Of a stretch of 64,000 bases of DNA, positions 12,131-23,356 are shown piece by piece. Source of the DNA: Talpa occidentalis (lineage: Eukaryota; Chordata; Mammalia; Eulipotyphla; Talpidae); the NCBI RefSeq assembly GCF_014898055.3, contig NW_023601543.1, positions 62,013,782-62,077,781 of the forward strand, read 5' to 3'. Below the pieces are notes generated by a model. The model did no database searches. It was not told where the DNA came from and saw only the letters and a program-made list of their open reading frames with translations. The position numbers were made by a program, and so were the translations under genes. Numbering within the stretch: position 1 is the stretch's first letter; every line of letters begins with the position of its first letter.

Positions 12131-13238
12131 TTTGCTTTTATAGCTATTAGTGTTTTCTGTCTTTTAACTGAAGTAAAATTGCTTTATAACATTATATAAG
12201 CTTCAGGTGTTCATCACTGAGAATCACTGAGAATCAACATGCGAATCTTAAGTTCACAGTCAAAAATCCAATACTACCCACCATACACTGCCCATTTCTT
12301 CTCTATTCAGCTACCCCTTCCCCCGCCCTTTTCCCTTCTGGTAACAACTAATTGGTCTTATAGTCTAAAATTTTATTTTTGTTTTACTTAATTCATTTGT
12401 TTGTCTGGTTTCTCTACATACCACATATGATTGAAAATATACAATGTTTGTCTTTTTCTGTCTGACATATTTCACTAAGCCTAATTCCTCTAGATTGATC
12501 CATGTTGTTGCAAATGTTAAGATTTCATCTTTAGATAGCTAATATTCCATTGTATATATAGACCATGTCTTCTTTATCAGATCGTCAATTGATGGGCACT
12601 TAGGTTGTCTCCAGTTCTCAGCTATGGTGAATAGTGCTGCAATAAACATGGGAGGTGCATATACCCCTTTGAATTAGTGCTTTTGTATTTTTCAGGCAAA
12701 TGCCCAGGATTGGGATATTGTGTTGTATAGCATTTCTACTTTTAATTTTTCAAGGAATTTACATACTGCTTTCCATATTGACATACCAATTTACATTCCC
12801 ACCAACAGTATAATAATTATTTTCACAGGTGTGAGGCAACATCTTGTTTTGATTTGCATTTCTCTAATAATAAGAGATGATAAAAGTTTTGTTATTTTGG
12901 ATATGAATCCCTCGTAGAATGTATAATGTGCAAACATCTTCTCCCACTCAATATGTTTTTTTCTGTTTACTGAAAGTTTCTTCCACTATGCAAAAGCTTT
13001 CTAGTTTTAGGTAGTTTCATTTTTTAAAATCTTTGCTTTTTTGTCCCTGGCCTATGGAGTCAGGTCCCCAAATATATCTCTAAGGCTGATGTCAAGGAGT
13101 ATATGGTCTGTTTTCTTCTATGAATTTTAATTGTTTCAGGTCTTCATTCAAGTCTTTAATCCATTTTGAATTAATTTTTTTGTAACAGTGATCTAGTTGC
13201 ATTCTTTTGTATGTGGTTGTCTAGTTTTCCAAACATCA

Positions 13239-13241
<3 letters not shown>

Positions 13242-13286
<45 letters not shown>

Positions 13287-13290
13287 TCTC
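13242..13290 (+). repeat. (TC)n microsatellite
   Basis: About 24 CT dinucleotides in a near-perfect run inside antisense L1 sequence. Confidence 0.95.
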
Positions 13291-13854
13291 TTATCTTTGT
13301 AGTGATGCCAATGGTTAGTTTATTTTTACACTTCCCCAACCAATCTTCCTTTATTTCTTTTTAAATTATTTTTATTGAGGTAACATTGATTTACAAGACT
13401 TTTGATCTCCGTTATTTTATTGGCAATTGACTTGTGTCTCAACATATGGTCTATTCTTGAGAAAGTTCCATGAGCTCTTGGGGAAAAAAAGTATATGTAG
13501 TGGGTTTTGGGTGGAGCGTTTTGTAGATAGCTATTAAACCTGTTTGGTCTAGTTCCTCAGGTGAGGCTGTTTCCTTATTTATTCTTTGTCCTATTGACCT
13601 TCCCATAATTATAAATGGGGTATTAAAATCTCTCAGCATTGTTGTGCTGTTGTCAATATCTCTCTCCAGCTCAATTATTGTTCATGCATGTTGGTGCTCC
13701 ATCATTTGGCTCATATACATTCATTAGTGCTATATCTTTCTACTGTATCAGGCCCTCAATTACAGTACAGTGCCTGTCTCTATCTCCTACTGTCCCATTC
13801 AACTGGAAGTCTAGTTCATCATATACAAACACAGCTGCTCCCAATAACCCTTGA

Positions 13855-14025
13855 TCATCTTCACTCATTCTTCTTTCTATCTAAATCCCATCTGGCTATA
13901 ATTTTAGTTATAATTTCATCTTATTTTATATTTGAGAAGATGCAAATCATTCACCTTATAATAATTCAATCATACCTTACTTTTTCTTTTGAAATTATGA
14001 AAGATTGTAAGAATTCAGAAATATA
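13855..14025 (+). repeat. Copied-in segment A of a local duplication
   Basis: Nearly the same sequence occurs at 15695-15774 plus 15904-15990. Shared blocks include 'ttctttctatctaaatcccatc' (one base differs), 'gagaagatgcaaatcatt' and 'aagaattcagaaatataaa'. Here it sits inside an L1, whose sequence resumes on both sides. Confidence 0.8.
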
Positions 14026-14229
14026 AAGCTTGTAGGACTGACACCTTGCCTCAACTCCAAAACTATGCCTGTTTCCATTAGAAAGATGGGTCTTCTGTAA
14101 TTAGCAGAGTGGTAGATTCTGTCCAAAAATCCATTCAGCCACTCTACACTTACTGACTGGAGAATTCAAGCTATTCGCATTCAAGGTAATCATCAAGAGA
14201 CAAGTGCTCACTGCCATCCTGTTATCTCT

Positions 14230-14600
14230 ATTTTTCTTTCTTGGTTTATCCTTTATTTCCACCTTTCAAAGTGCTCCCCCCATGTTCTACCCAAGTTCCA
14301 TCTCCACTGTCTCACATATCAAATCCTCCAATCCCTGTTTGAAGGTTCTGCTGAGGTCAGTACACAGTGGATCACCTATGTGACCTATTGGATGGTCAGC
14401 CCACAACCCCTTTTGATGGGTCACACTGTCACCCTTGGGAAGATTTTTGATTACTGTTTCAATTTGTTACTCATGAAGGGTTTGTTCAGGTTTTCTATTT
14501 CTTCCTAGTTCAGTCCTGGAATGTTATATGTTTCTAGGAATTTGTCCATTTCTTCTAGGTTGTCTATTTTGTTGCCACATAATTGTGCATTAAAGCACAC
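14230..14600 (-). mobile_element. L1-derived fragment, antisense, not colinear
   Basis: 14505-14580 ('ttgtccatttcttctaggttg') is an L1 ORF2 mid-region read antisense. It is out of order with respect to the element on its left, so it is a separate insertion or rearranged. I cannot classify 14230-14500 with confidence. Confidence 0.55.
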
Positions 14601-15690
14601 ATTTTAAAAAGTTGGAAAATGCCATAAGTTAACATAAAGCCTTTATTAATTGAAAGCCTGACCCACCCTGTAAGTCTTTCTCCACATTTCTGGAAAAGTG
14701 GATAAGTGTGCTTTAATTATTTTTTTCATGTAATAATGGTTTTGTATTGTCAGTTCAATAGAGACAATAGAAGATAATTCAGTTTCCTAAAATGGCTGTT
14801 CAAAAATGTTATTATTAATAGTTTTGAAATTTTTACATTACAATTAGTAATAATAATATCATTATATTTTATTTTATTTCACTTTGAGCATTTTCTATCA
14901 GATTTAGAGAAAGTGTTTTTCAGGGAAAGAATTTTCATTTTAACTATCAATAAGGTCAGAATCTTAGGTTTCACTTTCAGACATTTGATTATTAAAAGAA
15001 TTGTCCACTAACTCAGAGGCAGTCTCTGGTCTATTGTAATGAATGTTATCCTTTGAGGGTCTGTCCTACTAGCCTTCTCCTTCAAATGAGTTTTCAGTTA
15101 ATGTGTAGTCTACAGCATCCTGTTTCACACAGTTTGTGAAGTGTCAGTACAAATCTTACTTGAGATATAACATGACTGACAAGATCAGAAATACCATCCA
15201 CATTATCTTTCTTAATTTTTCTTGTCCAGTCTTTGATCATCTAATGTCTCTACTAGAGGAGTTCTCTTGGCCATATTTTTATTTCTTCTTTATTTTCTTT
15301 TAATACTACAGAAAATATTTCTGTATATGTCCCCAAAGGAATTGTTAAGCTCTGAGGTATATTCATTTTCAATTACACTATAGTCCCATATTTATTCAAC
15401 TTTTACTCTTTTTTTGATTCACAGTGTTAACTTCAAAGATAAAAGTATTGTGGAACTTTAGACAATAAAGGTCTAGTTTCAGTCTACCTAATACAGTACA
15501 GCCTTCATATCTGTACAACCACATAGCCATGGTTTTGTAAACTTTGTAAAAGTATTTTACCTATATTCAGTCACAACTATGATCCTATCCAACTTTATAA
15601 AAGTCTAAACAAGTTAGGGAATTTATCCATGATTCCAGAACTAACTTATGATAGAATCATAACTGAGTCCCAGGCCTGCAGACTTCCCAA
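14600..15690. other. Unassigned AT-rich sequence
   Basis: No gene or confident repeat in this block of about 1.1 kb. Confidence 0.4.
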
Positions 15691-15774
15691 GTTCCTTCTT
15701 CACTCATTCTCCTTTCTATCTAAATCCCACCTGGCTATAATTTTAATTATAATTTCATCTTATTTTATATTTGA

Positions 15775-15887
15775 TTTTTTTTTTTTTTGCAGGACCCTCA
15801 CCCACGGCCGAGCAACAAACCAGCGCTGCAGTGGCTGTGGGCAGCCTCGCAGACCAGTGCTCAACCACTGCGCCACCAGGGGAGGCC
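15775..15887 (-). mobile_element. Head-only tRNA-derived SINE
   Basis: On - the element starts 'gggcctcccctggtggcgcag' and runs through the tRNA-like head to 'gggtgagggtcctgc', then directly into poly-A. The central and 3' domains seen in all other copies are absent. A perfect 16-bp duplication at 15759-15774 and 15888-15903 shows it is a complete insertion, not a later deletion. Confidence 0.92.
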
Positions 15888-16156
15888 CTTATTTTATATT
15901 TGAGAAGATGCAAATCATCCCCCCATAATAATTCAATCATGCCTTACTTTCTCTTTTGAAATTATGAAAAACTGCAAGAATTCAGAAATATAAAAAGTCT
16001 AGAAAAGAATTCAAGTACTCATGTATCCATGAACCAACCTAACTAAATAAAGCATAGCAATTAAATTTAAGTCCCTTGTGTCACATCTCCCTATTAAGTT
16101 TCCCTCCTTCTACCACCTTCACCAGAGGTAGGTTTTCATGTTTTAAAACTTCATAT

Positions 16157-16435
16157 GGGGCTCCCTAGTGGCACAGCGGTTGAGTGCTAGGTTGCAAAGC
16201 TGCCCGTGGCCTCTGCAGCACCAGTTCGATCCTCGGCCTCCGGGTGAGGGTCTCACATGGCGTGCAGACCTCTCCTGCTGCCCACTGCTCCCCTCAGCAG
16301 TGTACTTCATCAGTCTGCCTGTTCTGTTCCCCACTCTGGCTCTGGTGAATTCTCTCACCCCCCCCCCGTGCTTTTGACTGTACCCAGTGCTTGTATAAAT
16401 AAATAAATAAAATCTTTAAAAATAAATAAATAAAT
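16157..16435 (+). mobile_element. tRNA-derived SINE, copy 7
   Basis: Starts 'ggggctccctagtggcacagc', B-box 'agttcgatcct', body 'cccctcagcagtgtacttcat', a C9 run near 16360, and two blocks of ATAAA tail. Perfect duplication 'aaaacttcatat' at 16145-16156 and 16436-16447. Confidence 0.95.
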
Positions 16436-16724
16436 AAAACTTCATATAGCTTCATATATGATAGTGGCATCATGCTATATGTAATCTTGTGAAATTTTCT
16501 CTTTTTAACACAATTTTAAGACTTATCCAGGTTAGCATTGATAACAGTAATTCACTTATTTCAACTGCTGCCAAATATTGCATTGGATGACTATACTACA
16601 ACTTATTCACTCTCCCACTGATGACCTACAGCTGCAATTTACACATGTATAGCTCTTCATTTATTGTGGTCAACTGAATGGATTTTCATTAAAGATTTTG
16701 TAATTTTCTCCAAAAAAAATACAT

Positions 16725-17665
16725 ATTTTGCAGATTCAGCTCCAGCAGCAAGGTGAACATGAACAAATAGGACTACATAAAACTGAAAAGATCTGCACAA
16801 TGAAAGAAACTAACCCAAACAAAAGACACACCACTGAATGGTAAAAATATATTTGCACACCATACATCTGACTAGGGACTGATATCAAAGATTTACAAAG
16901 AACTCATACACCTCTACAAAAAGCAAACAAATAACCTTATTTAAAAATGGGCAGAACTAAATAAGTACTTCTCTAAAGAAGGTATACAGATGGCCAACAG
17001 GCACATGAAAAAAAAAAAATGTTCGTCATCACTTATTGTCAGAGAAATGCAAATCAAAACCAACGAGACACCACATCACACCTCTGAGATGACCCATATC
17101 AGAAAAGACCAGGCAAAATAAATGCTGGCAAGGATGTGGAGAAAAAAGAACGCTATTGCTGTGTTGGTGGGATTGTAGCCTGGTCCAACCCCTATGGAAA
17201 ACAGTATGGAGGTTTCCCAAAAGACTGCAAATGGATCTGCCTTATGACCTAGATATTCCACTCCTAGGCATCTACCTGAAGAACACAAAGACACTAAATT
17301 GAAGGGAAACTTGTACTCATGTGTGCGTTACAGCACTGTTTACAATAGCTAAGACGTGGATACAGCTTCCATGTCGAAAAACAGCCAAATGAATTAAGAA
17401 GATAGGGTATATTTCTTTTTCTATCGGATGGTCTCATTTATATATGGAATACAGAGAAACCAAACAAAAGGTCAAGAAAAGTCAAAAATAGCAAATTGAC
17501 CATAGATCTGGGGCATAAAGCCAGGGAGAGTGTGTGTGGGGGGAAGGGAGGAGTCAAAAAGGGAAGGGAAGAGCACAAGGGACTGTGGTGATGGATCACG
17601 GGTGCTATGGTGATGGGAGAACTATGGGACTACAACGATGTAAGAAAAATAATTTTTAAAAGTAG
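16725..17665 (+). mobile_element. L1 ORF2 C-terminus and 3'UTR (sense, degraded)
   Basis: 'gatggccaacaggcacatgaa', 'gcaaggatgtggagaaaa', 'attccactcctaggcatctac' and 'ctgtttacaatagctaagac' follow the end of L1 ORF2 in order. A purine-rich 3'UTR (17500-17660) follows. Frames are broken, so no product. Confidence 0.9.
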
Positions 17666-17669
17666 CTGG

Positions 17670-18520
17670 GGAAAAAATATCAGTGTCATATAAAATAATT
17701 GAAAAATAATTCAGATGAAAAATTACCTTGATGCTTCAAGCAAAGTAATATTCTTCAGAAATTTGTATTTTAGTCTTTGTTTCTAAAAAGGTTGGTACAC
17801 ACTGGATTTTCCTTCCCAGCTGGGAAAACCTCTCCTAAATTACATGTAATTATGATAAATTCTGTTTTTTCTAATATATATCAAGAAATATATTGAAAAG
17901 ATAGTAGCAAATGAAACAAATTTGCATACAAAAATGAAAAAAAAAAGGATGTCGTATTTATTTTTTTTTAAAGATTCATTTATTGATTCATACAAGCACT
18001 GGGTATGGTCAGAAGCGCGGGAGGGTGAGAGAATTCACCAGAGCCAGAGCGGGGAACAGAACAGGCAGACTGACGAAATACACTGCTGAGGGGAGTAGCA
18101 GGCGCAGCAGGATATGTCTGTAGCACCATGTGGGACCCTCCCGGCGGCCTGGGATCGAACCAGTGCTGCAGAGGCTGCAAGCAGCTTCGCAGCCCAGCAC
18201 TCAACCACTGCGCCACCAGGGGAGGCCCAAAAGATGTGGTATTTAAAACAAAGGGTCATATAAAGCCAAACAAACAAACAAAAAAAACTAACCCTTGAAA
18301 CCCAACTGTGGAATGGAGGTAACCAGAGAGGGTGTGGGAGGGAGAGGGGAGGCATAAGAACAAAGAAAGGAGGGAGCACTGGGGTCTATGGTGTAGACTA
18401 TGGGTTCTTTGGTGGTGGGTGCCCTATGGCAACAATGCCTGGAAAGGGGGGTGCAGATCCTACATTTCTATTGTGGAAACAGCATTGTAAACCAATATTA
18501 ACTCAATAAAAAAATACTCT
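17670..18520 (+). mobile_element. Older L1 3' end, split by SINE copy 8
   Basis: 18240-18515 has the L1 3'UTR pattern 'gggtgtgggagggagagggg', 'gcactggggtctatggtg' and 'cattgtaaaccaatattaac', ending in AATAAAAAAA. 17670-17942 left of the SINE is AT-rich and probably the same element. Confidence 0.65.
17961..18228 (-). mobile_element. tRNA-derived SINE, copy 8 (young subfamily)
   Basis: Full-length on -, with head 'ggcctcccctggtggcgcag' at the right end and poly-T tail at the left. Duplication 'aaaggatgtcgtattta' at 17944-17960 versus 'aaaagatgtggtattta' at 18229-18245. Confidence 0.95.
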
Positions 18521-19478
18521 TAGAAATACATACTTTTGTTAGATGTTTTTCCCTGGATCTTTTGTTTATCATTGATATTTTGCTGGCTGTTTGTTCTTGG
18601 TGCTGAAAAGCTCGTGTTATTTTTATTTATTTTTATATCCCTGTTTATTTTTATTTTATCCCTGTTTATATGAGTTTTCCCCTCACTTGTGGTCACCATA
18701 GTTTTCCCACCACCAAAGCACCCATAGTCCTCCACCATAGTCCATTGTGCCCTTCTCCCTGCCACCCCGTTTTCTTCTCACTCTTCACCCTCCCTCTCCC
18801 CCTCCCCAACTGACTGGAAAAAATCAATATTTTATTGTACAACTTGTTTCTAGCAACATTGCTGAATTCTTTTAATTTTTGCTTAATTTGTGGGCTCTTG
18901 GGTAACTTATTTAGAAATATGTTGTGCAATTTATTTCCTTTGCTTGTCTTCTGTGAATTTGTATGTATTAATATGGTACTGAATAGAAGTAGAGATGTCT
19001 CTTTGCCTTTTTCTTGATCTCAAAGGGAATGCTTATGACACTTCACTACTAAATTTGATGTTCGTTGTAAACATTTTTTCTTTGTCTGCTAAGATAATGA
19101 AGTCATCTTTCTCCTTTTGTCCACTGAGGTGGTGTTATGAAACTGCTGATATAGGACTGTTTTATAATGATGAAAGAGCAATTTTATAGGGTTTAACCCA
19201 ATATATTAATAAAGTAGCTAATTTTAAACTATCCTTTTAGCCCATCATTTCATGAAGCTATTGATTACTTGGACAAGTTGGGTTTGTTCAACTTGGTTAA
19301 ATTAACCTCATGGGCAAAAAAAGTGGAGTATGTTACTTCTTTTCCTATTTCCCAGATTTTATTTGTATAACACAGGGATTATATGATCTTTGAATATATT
19401 TTATGAATTACTCTACAAGATAATTTTTAATATTCTGTGTGTGGAGGAAAGGGTACATTTTGCCTATGATTCAATTCT

Positions 19479-20331
19479 TTTTTTTTTTTTTTTTTTTTTT
19501 TGTTTCTTTGTTTTGTTTTATTCTTTTCTTTTTCATCATTTCAGTCTGACAGTAGACTAATGGAGCAAGTACATGTGATTCTTGTAGACTTACAAACCTC
19601 AAAGAAACTTTGCTTTTTCTGTTGTCTTTTTTTTTTTTTTTTTTTTTTTTTATAAATTTTATTGTTATATTCCCCATACAATTGCAGCCCCCCATTCTGA
19701 CCCCAATCCCTCCCCTCCCGCCCCCGCCCCCCTAAAAGTGTCTCTGGTTCATAGTTTTTTGTTGATTTTGATTTTCACTTTCTTATAGTTTTTCATTTTC
19801 CTGGTCCATTATTTAAGACACCAATATCCTAAATGTATGGGATGCAGCAAAAGCAGTAATAAGAGGAAAATATATAGCAATAGAAGCTCACATCAAGAAA
19901 CAAGAAAGAACGCAAAGAAACAACCTAATCTCGAAGCTCAAAGATCTAGAAAAAGAACAACAAGAAAACCCCAAAACCAGTAGAAGAAAAGAAATAATAA
20001 AAACCAAAGCAGAAATAAATGAAATTGAAACTAAAAAAACAATCCAAAAGATCAATGAAACCAAGAGCTGGTTCTTTGAAAAAAATCAATAAAATAGACA
20101 AACCCCTAGCCAGGCTCACAAAGGAAAAAAGGGAGAAAGCACAAATAAACAGGATCATCAATGAAAGAGGAGAAATCACAACGGACACAGCAGAAATCAA
20201 AAGAATAATCAGTAACTACTATGAACAGTTATATGGAAACAAGTTTAACAATCTAGAGGAGATGGACAAATTCCTACAACTCTACAATCACCCAAAGCTA
20301 GATAAAGAAGAAATAGAACACCTAAACAGAC
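19479..20331 (-). mobile_element. Young L1: 5'-truncated, 5'-inverted, with 3' transduction
   Basis: Read on -: duplication; an inverted ORF2 piece (19817-20331, lying in + orientation and matching 26748-27258); the L1 3'UTR (19651-19816); poly-A (19627-19650); about 126 bp of non-L1 sequence (19501-19626) containing AATAAA; and a second poly-A (19479-19500). Duplication 'tgattcaattct' is at 19467-19478 and 20332-20343 and brackets the whole structure, so it is one event. The inverted piece skips about 2.5 kb of L1 relative to the 3' part. Confidence 0.88.
19501..19626 (-). other. 3'-transduced flank of a source L1
   Basis: Non-L1 sequence held between two poly-A tracts in the same insertion. 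On - it has 'aagaataaaacaaaac' about 17 nt before the second poly-A, a usable polyadenylation signal. It should match the 3' flank of the parent L1 elsewhere in the genome. Confidence 0.8.
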
Positions 20332-20438
20332 TGATTCAATTCTCTTAACCTTATAATCTTAATCTCTTTGTTTTGGCATTGTGTAAGACTTGGTAAGTTA
20401 TATTTTCTTTAGAAATTTACCTTTTTAGCTAATTTTTC

Positions 20439-20717
20439 TTTTTTTAAATTAATTATTTATTTTTTTATTTATGCAAGCATTGGGTACAGTCAGAAGCGCG
20501 GGAGGGTGAGAGAATTCACCAGAGCCAGAGCAGGGAGCAGAGCAGGCAGAAGGACCGAAGTACAGTGCTGAGGAGAGCAGCGGGCGGCAGGAGAGGTCTG
20601 TGCGCCATGTGAGACCCTCCTCCAGTGTCCGGGGAGCAGCCGGGGATCGAGCCGGCTCTGCAGAGGCTGCGGGCAGCTTCACAACCCAGCGCTCAACCGC
20701 TGCGCCACCAGGGAGGC
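20439..20717 (-). mobile_element. tRNA-derived SINE, copy 9 (young subfamily)
   Basis: Full-length on -; head at the right end ('gcgccaccagggaggcc'), T-rich tail at the left. Duplication 'cctttttagctaa(t/g)ttttc' at 20420-20438 and 20718-20736. Confidence 0.95.
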
Positions 20718-21339
20718 CCTTTTTAGCTAAGTTTTCAAAATCATTGGCAGAAAATTTTTCGTGATATCTTATTTTAGTGTCTGCTTTATTCATGGATGTA
20801 CTTTCTGTTTTCACTCCTACAGTTATTTCCTTGTACCATCTATTTTTCTTGACCAATAATATTACCAGAGATTTCTTTATTTTACCAGTCTTTTCAAAGA
20901 AGCAACTATCAGTTGATATACTTTTACATCTTTGTTTTCTATTTTAAAATATTTTATTTTCATTCTTTTTAACCCCTAGTATGTATTTTCTTTAGGCTTA
21001 CACTACTGTTCTTTTTAGAAACTTCTTGTATTAGACACATGACTCATTAATTTTCAATCTTTCTTTTCTAACTTGAGAATTTAAGTATATAAATCATCAC
21101 TTTAGTGCTGCTAAAGACAGCATCACACAATATTTAGCACTTTCATTATCTTTTAGCTCACTTTTTTCCCCTAATTTCAATTTGATTTTTTTTCTTTGAC
21201 TCATGAATTATTACAAAACTACTTAGGAAGAGTTTTCTAGCTTCCAATTATTTTATGTTTTACTGGTTATGTAAGTCTATCATATATTCTACCCATATTT
21301 TATGGTAGACCTCCAGTCTGAGGTCTACAATAAGTATAT

Positions 21340-21525
21340 TATTTGTTTAATTTGTCATGTCATATCATAACTGTGCAGACATCTAACTATCTCCCAGATG
21401 AATGGTAAACACTGTGACACAAGGCCTGTGTCCTCTATCACTCTGATCCCAGGCTGACTACAGAGCCAGTGCAAAGGGTAGGTGCTTAATAAATGATAGT
21501 TGCTTAATAAATGTGAAAAAATAAA
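21340..21525 (+). repeat. L2 LINE 3' end fragment
   Basis: 'gaatggtaaacactgtgacac', 'ggcctgtgtcctctatcactc' and 'ggtaggtgcttaataaatg' follow the L2 3' terminus, with 'gcttaataaatg' repeated once. Confidence 0.7.
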
Positions 21526-23095
21526 GTCATGATTGAGTAAATTGTTCTCTAATGATTTTTCAACCCAATTTTAATTTTTCTGGCTTACATTTTCTACCAA
21601 AGAGAAAGCTATATATTTCATTAAATTGTTTTATAGCGACATAGGAAAATTATCTACCTTTGACAAATCTAGCATATTAAATTAATTAAGCTACAGTTAG
21701 TAAGAAGTCAATGGCTGGGGGACAAATCATAGTGTTTCTTATAGAGCTCATACTTAAATTTTTGTCAAGTTCTACCTGCGTGGTCAAGTGAAATATAGTT
21801 TAAGGTATTATATGCCTCTGGAAATAAAGCTACTTGTGTAAGAACTCTTAGATTAGAAGATGACACTGTTGAGAACTATGGTCCAATAGTGCTGAAACAT
21901 GAAAAGAGAAGCTATAAGACTCTCAACTTTCTAAAAATATATTTTTTCAATTTATATGATGTTTTTCTATTCCTATAGATTCATCCATTCATATAGTCTT
22001 ATATATTCCACATATTAACCATTATAAAAACAAAAAAAGATATCTTAGTATTTAATTGAATAAATAGTAATTTTAAACTGGTATTATTTCATAAGATTCT
22101 ATAGAATGAATCATCTATCTTACAAATTAGTATAAATAAGTATAGAGAAAAGCCTTACTTTATTCATCAGATATTAAAAAAAGCATGAGTTATCAAATGG
22201 AGAGATCAAACACTTTTCCACTTATAAACTTTAACATACACCTGAACTTCCAAAATTTTTATTACATGCAATCATTTCTTTATTCAAAATATTGTCCCAG
22301 GTAGAAGTTTCCCCTTTTACAAAGTGTTAAACTGTTATGATGTTATTATAACACAAAACTACTCATTTTTCTTGCTGCAAACGATAAACAACTGTGAGAA
22401 TGAACTGAGTCAGCAGTGACTCCCTTTAATGATCCAAATCCATTATAAGAAAATAAAGATATCATGGCAGTTCACTTAATTTGATTAAATAAAATAGTTT
22501 GATTGAATTATGTTCATCTTTGAAATGAATCTAGATAAAACATTGGTCATTAAAATGGGTCTGTGGGTATGTTTGTTGGGAAGGATGAGATTTTGTAAAT
22601 GTGTGTACATGTGTTCTAGTATCCACACCACCACCAACAGAAATTCATCAACAAATATTTCATTTTTGTATTTCATCTGAATCACTTGGGCTATTTTCTA
22701 TTATATTCCACTTTTGGGTATATAATATATAACTTTCAACAAATACTTTGATGAATAAATGGAATTCAATTATAATTACCATGAGGTACATTAAATCGTA
22801 TATTTAGTTTGCTGTTCTACTCATTATCTTTCCTTATTCCTGTTCCACAGGGTCATAATTAATAATGTTAGTGTAAATAAAAAATCAGTAAGCAGGTTGT
22901 AACAATGTGAGTGAACTGGATAAATATTGCAACAAGCATTTACTGAACATTGATGTTTTTCTCACTATAAAGAAGATAGTCTCTTCTTTAAAAAAATATA
23001 GTGCAGGTGCAGAAAAGCTCTATATTTGGATAACCCATGCCATTTTGCATGTCATTACCTTTTCCAGGAATACTTTGTCTGGAACATCCTTTAAA
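21525..23095. other. Unassigned, strongly AT-rich sequence
   Basis: No gene or confident repeat in about 1.6 kb. The reading frames here are 60-70 codons and featureless. Confidence 0.45.
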
Positions 23096-23099
23096 ACAA

Positions 23100-23275
23100 G
23101 TATCAGATAATAAATATTTTAAGCTTGATGGGTCATGCCATCTCTGTCACAAAACTCAACTCTACCCTTGTAGCTAAAAGCAGTCATAGACAGTATTAAC
23201 CAAATGAATGTACCTGTGTTGCGACAAAACTTTATTTACACAAACATGCAGCTAGTCATATATGGTCTGAGGATT
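23100..23275 (-). mobile_element. MER5A-like hAT transposon remnant
   Basis: 'taaatattttaagcttgatggg', 'catctctgtcacaaaactcaac', 'gtagctaaaagcagtcatagac' and 'aaaactttatttacacaaac' follow MER5A antisense, in order. Terminal inverted repeats are degraded. Confidence 0.75.
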
Positions 23276-23299
23276 CTAGCGTACTGCTGCATGGTTTAA

Positions 23300-23356
23300 A
23301 ACCCTCTCTGTATGTAAAGATGCAATAGAATATAATGGCTAAAACATGAACTCTGG
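23300..23356 (-). repeat. MIR fragment, left of the full-length L1
   Basis: 'aatggctaaaacatgaactctgg' resembles the MIR opening 'agtggttaagagcatggactctgg' in antisense orientation. The element resumes after the L1 at about 29915, so the L1 split a MIR. Confidence 0.6.
23341..23356. repeat. Target-site duplication, 5' copy
   Basis: 'aaaacatgaactctgg' is repeated exactly at 29915-29930, defining the insertion of the L1 between them. Confidence 0.95.

Larger units (their letters stand above)
12135..14225 (-). mobile_element. Old L1 (antisense), 3' end to endonuclease region, rearranged
   Basis: Read on -, this is an old L1 with internal gaps. 12140-12920 is the 3'UTR and ORF2 C-terminus. 12940-13240 is ORF2 mid-region. 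13440-13852 is the ORF2 endonuclease, where the motif 'DFNTPFIIMGRSIGQRINKE' reads at 13451-13639 on -. 14026-14225 is further toward the ORF2 start. Stops and gaps show it is dead. A (TC)n tract and a foreign block of about 170 bp (13855-14025) interrupt it. Confidence 0.85.
15695..16725 (-). repeat. Old L1-like block carrying segment B of the local duplication
   Basis: 15695-15774 and 15904-15990 match 13855-14025. The sequence continues to about 16720 with an old, probably L1-derived block ('acttatccaggttagcattg', 'ccaaatattgcattggatg'). Two SINEs (15775-15887 and 16157-16435) interrupt it. Confidence 0.5.
18530..21330 (-). mobile_element. Old L1M ORF2 (antisense), host for two later insertions
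   Basis: Antisense L1 signatures include 'ggtactgaatagaagtagag', 'gatctcaaagggaatgctt', 'catcatttcatgaagctattg' and, right of the insertions, 'caaagaagcaactatcagttg' and 'ccaattattttatgttttactgg'. A twin-primed L1 (19479-20331) and a SINE (20439-20717) are nested inside. All frames are broken. Confidence 0.75.

Noticed and set aside
20449..20856. 135-codon minus-strand frame (and similar SINE frames elsewhere)
   Set aside because: Reads through a tRNA-derived SINE; the recurring 'PSACSAP...SGEFSHPPA' peptides are SINE sequence.
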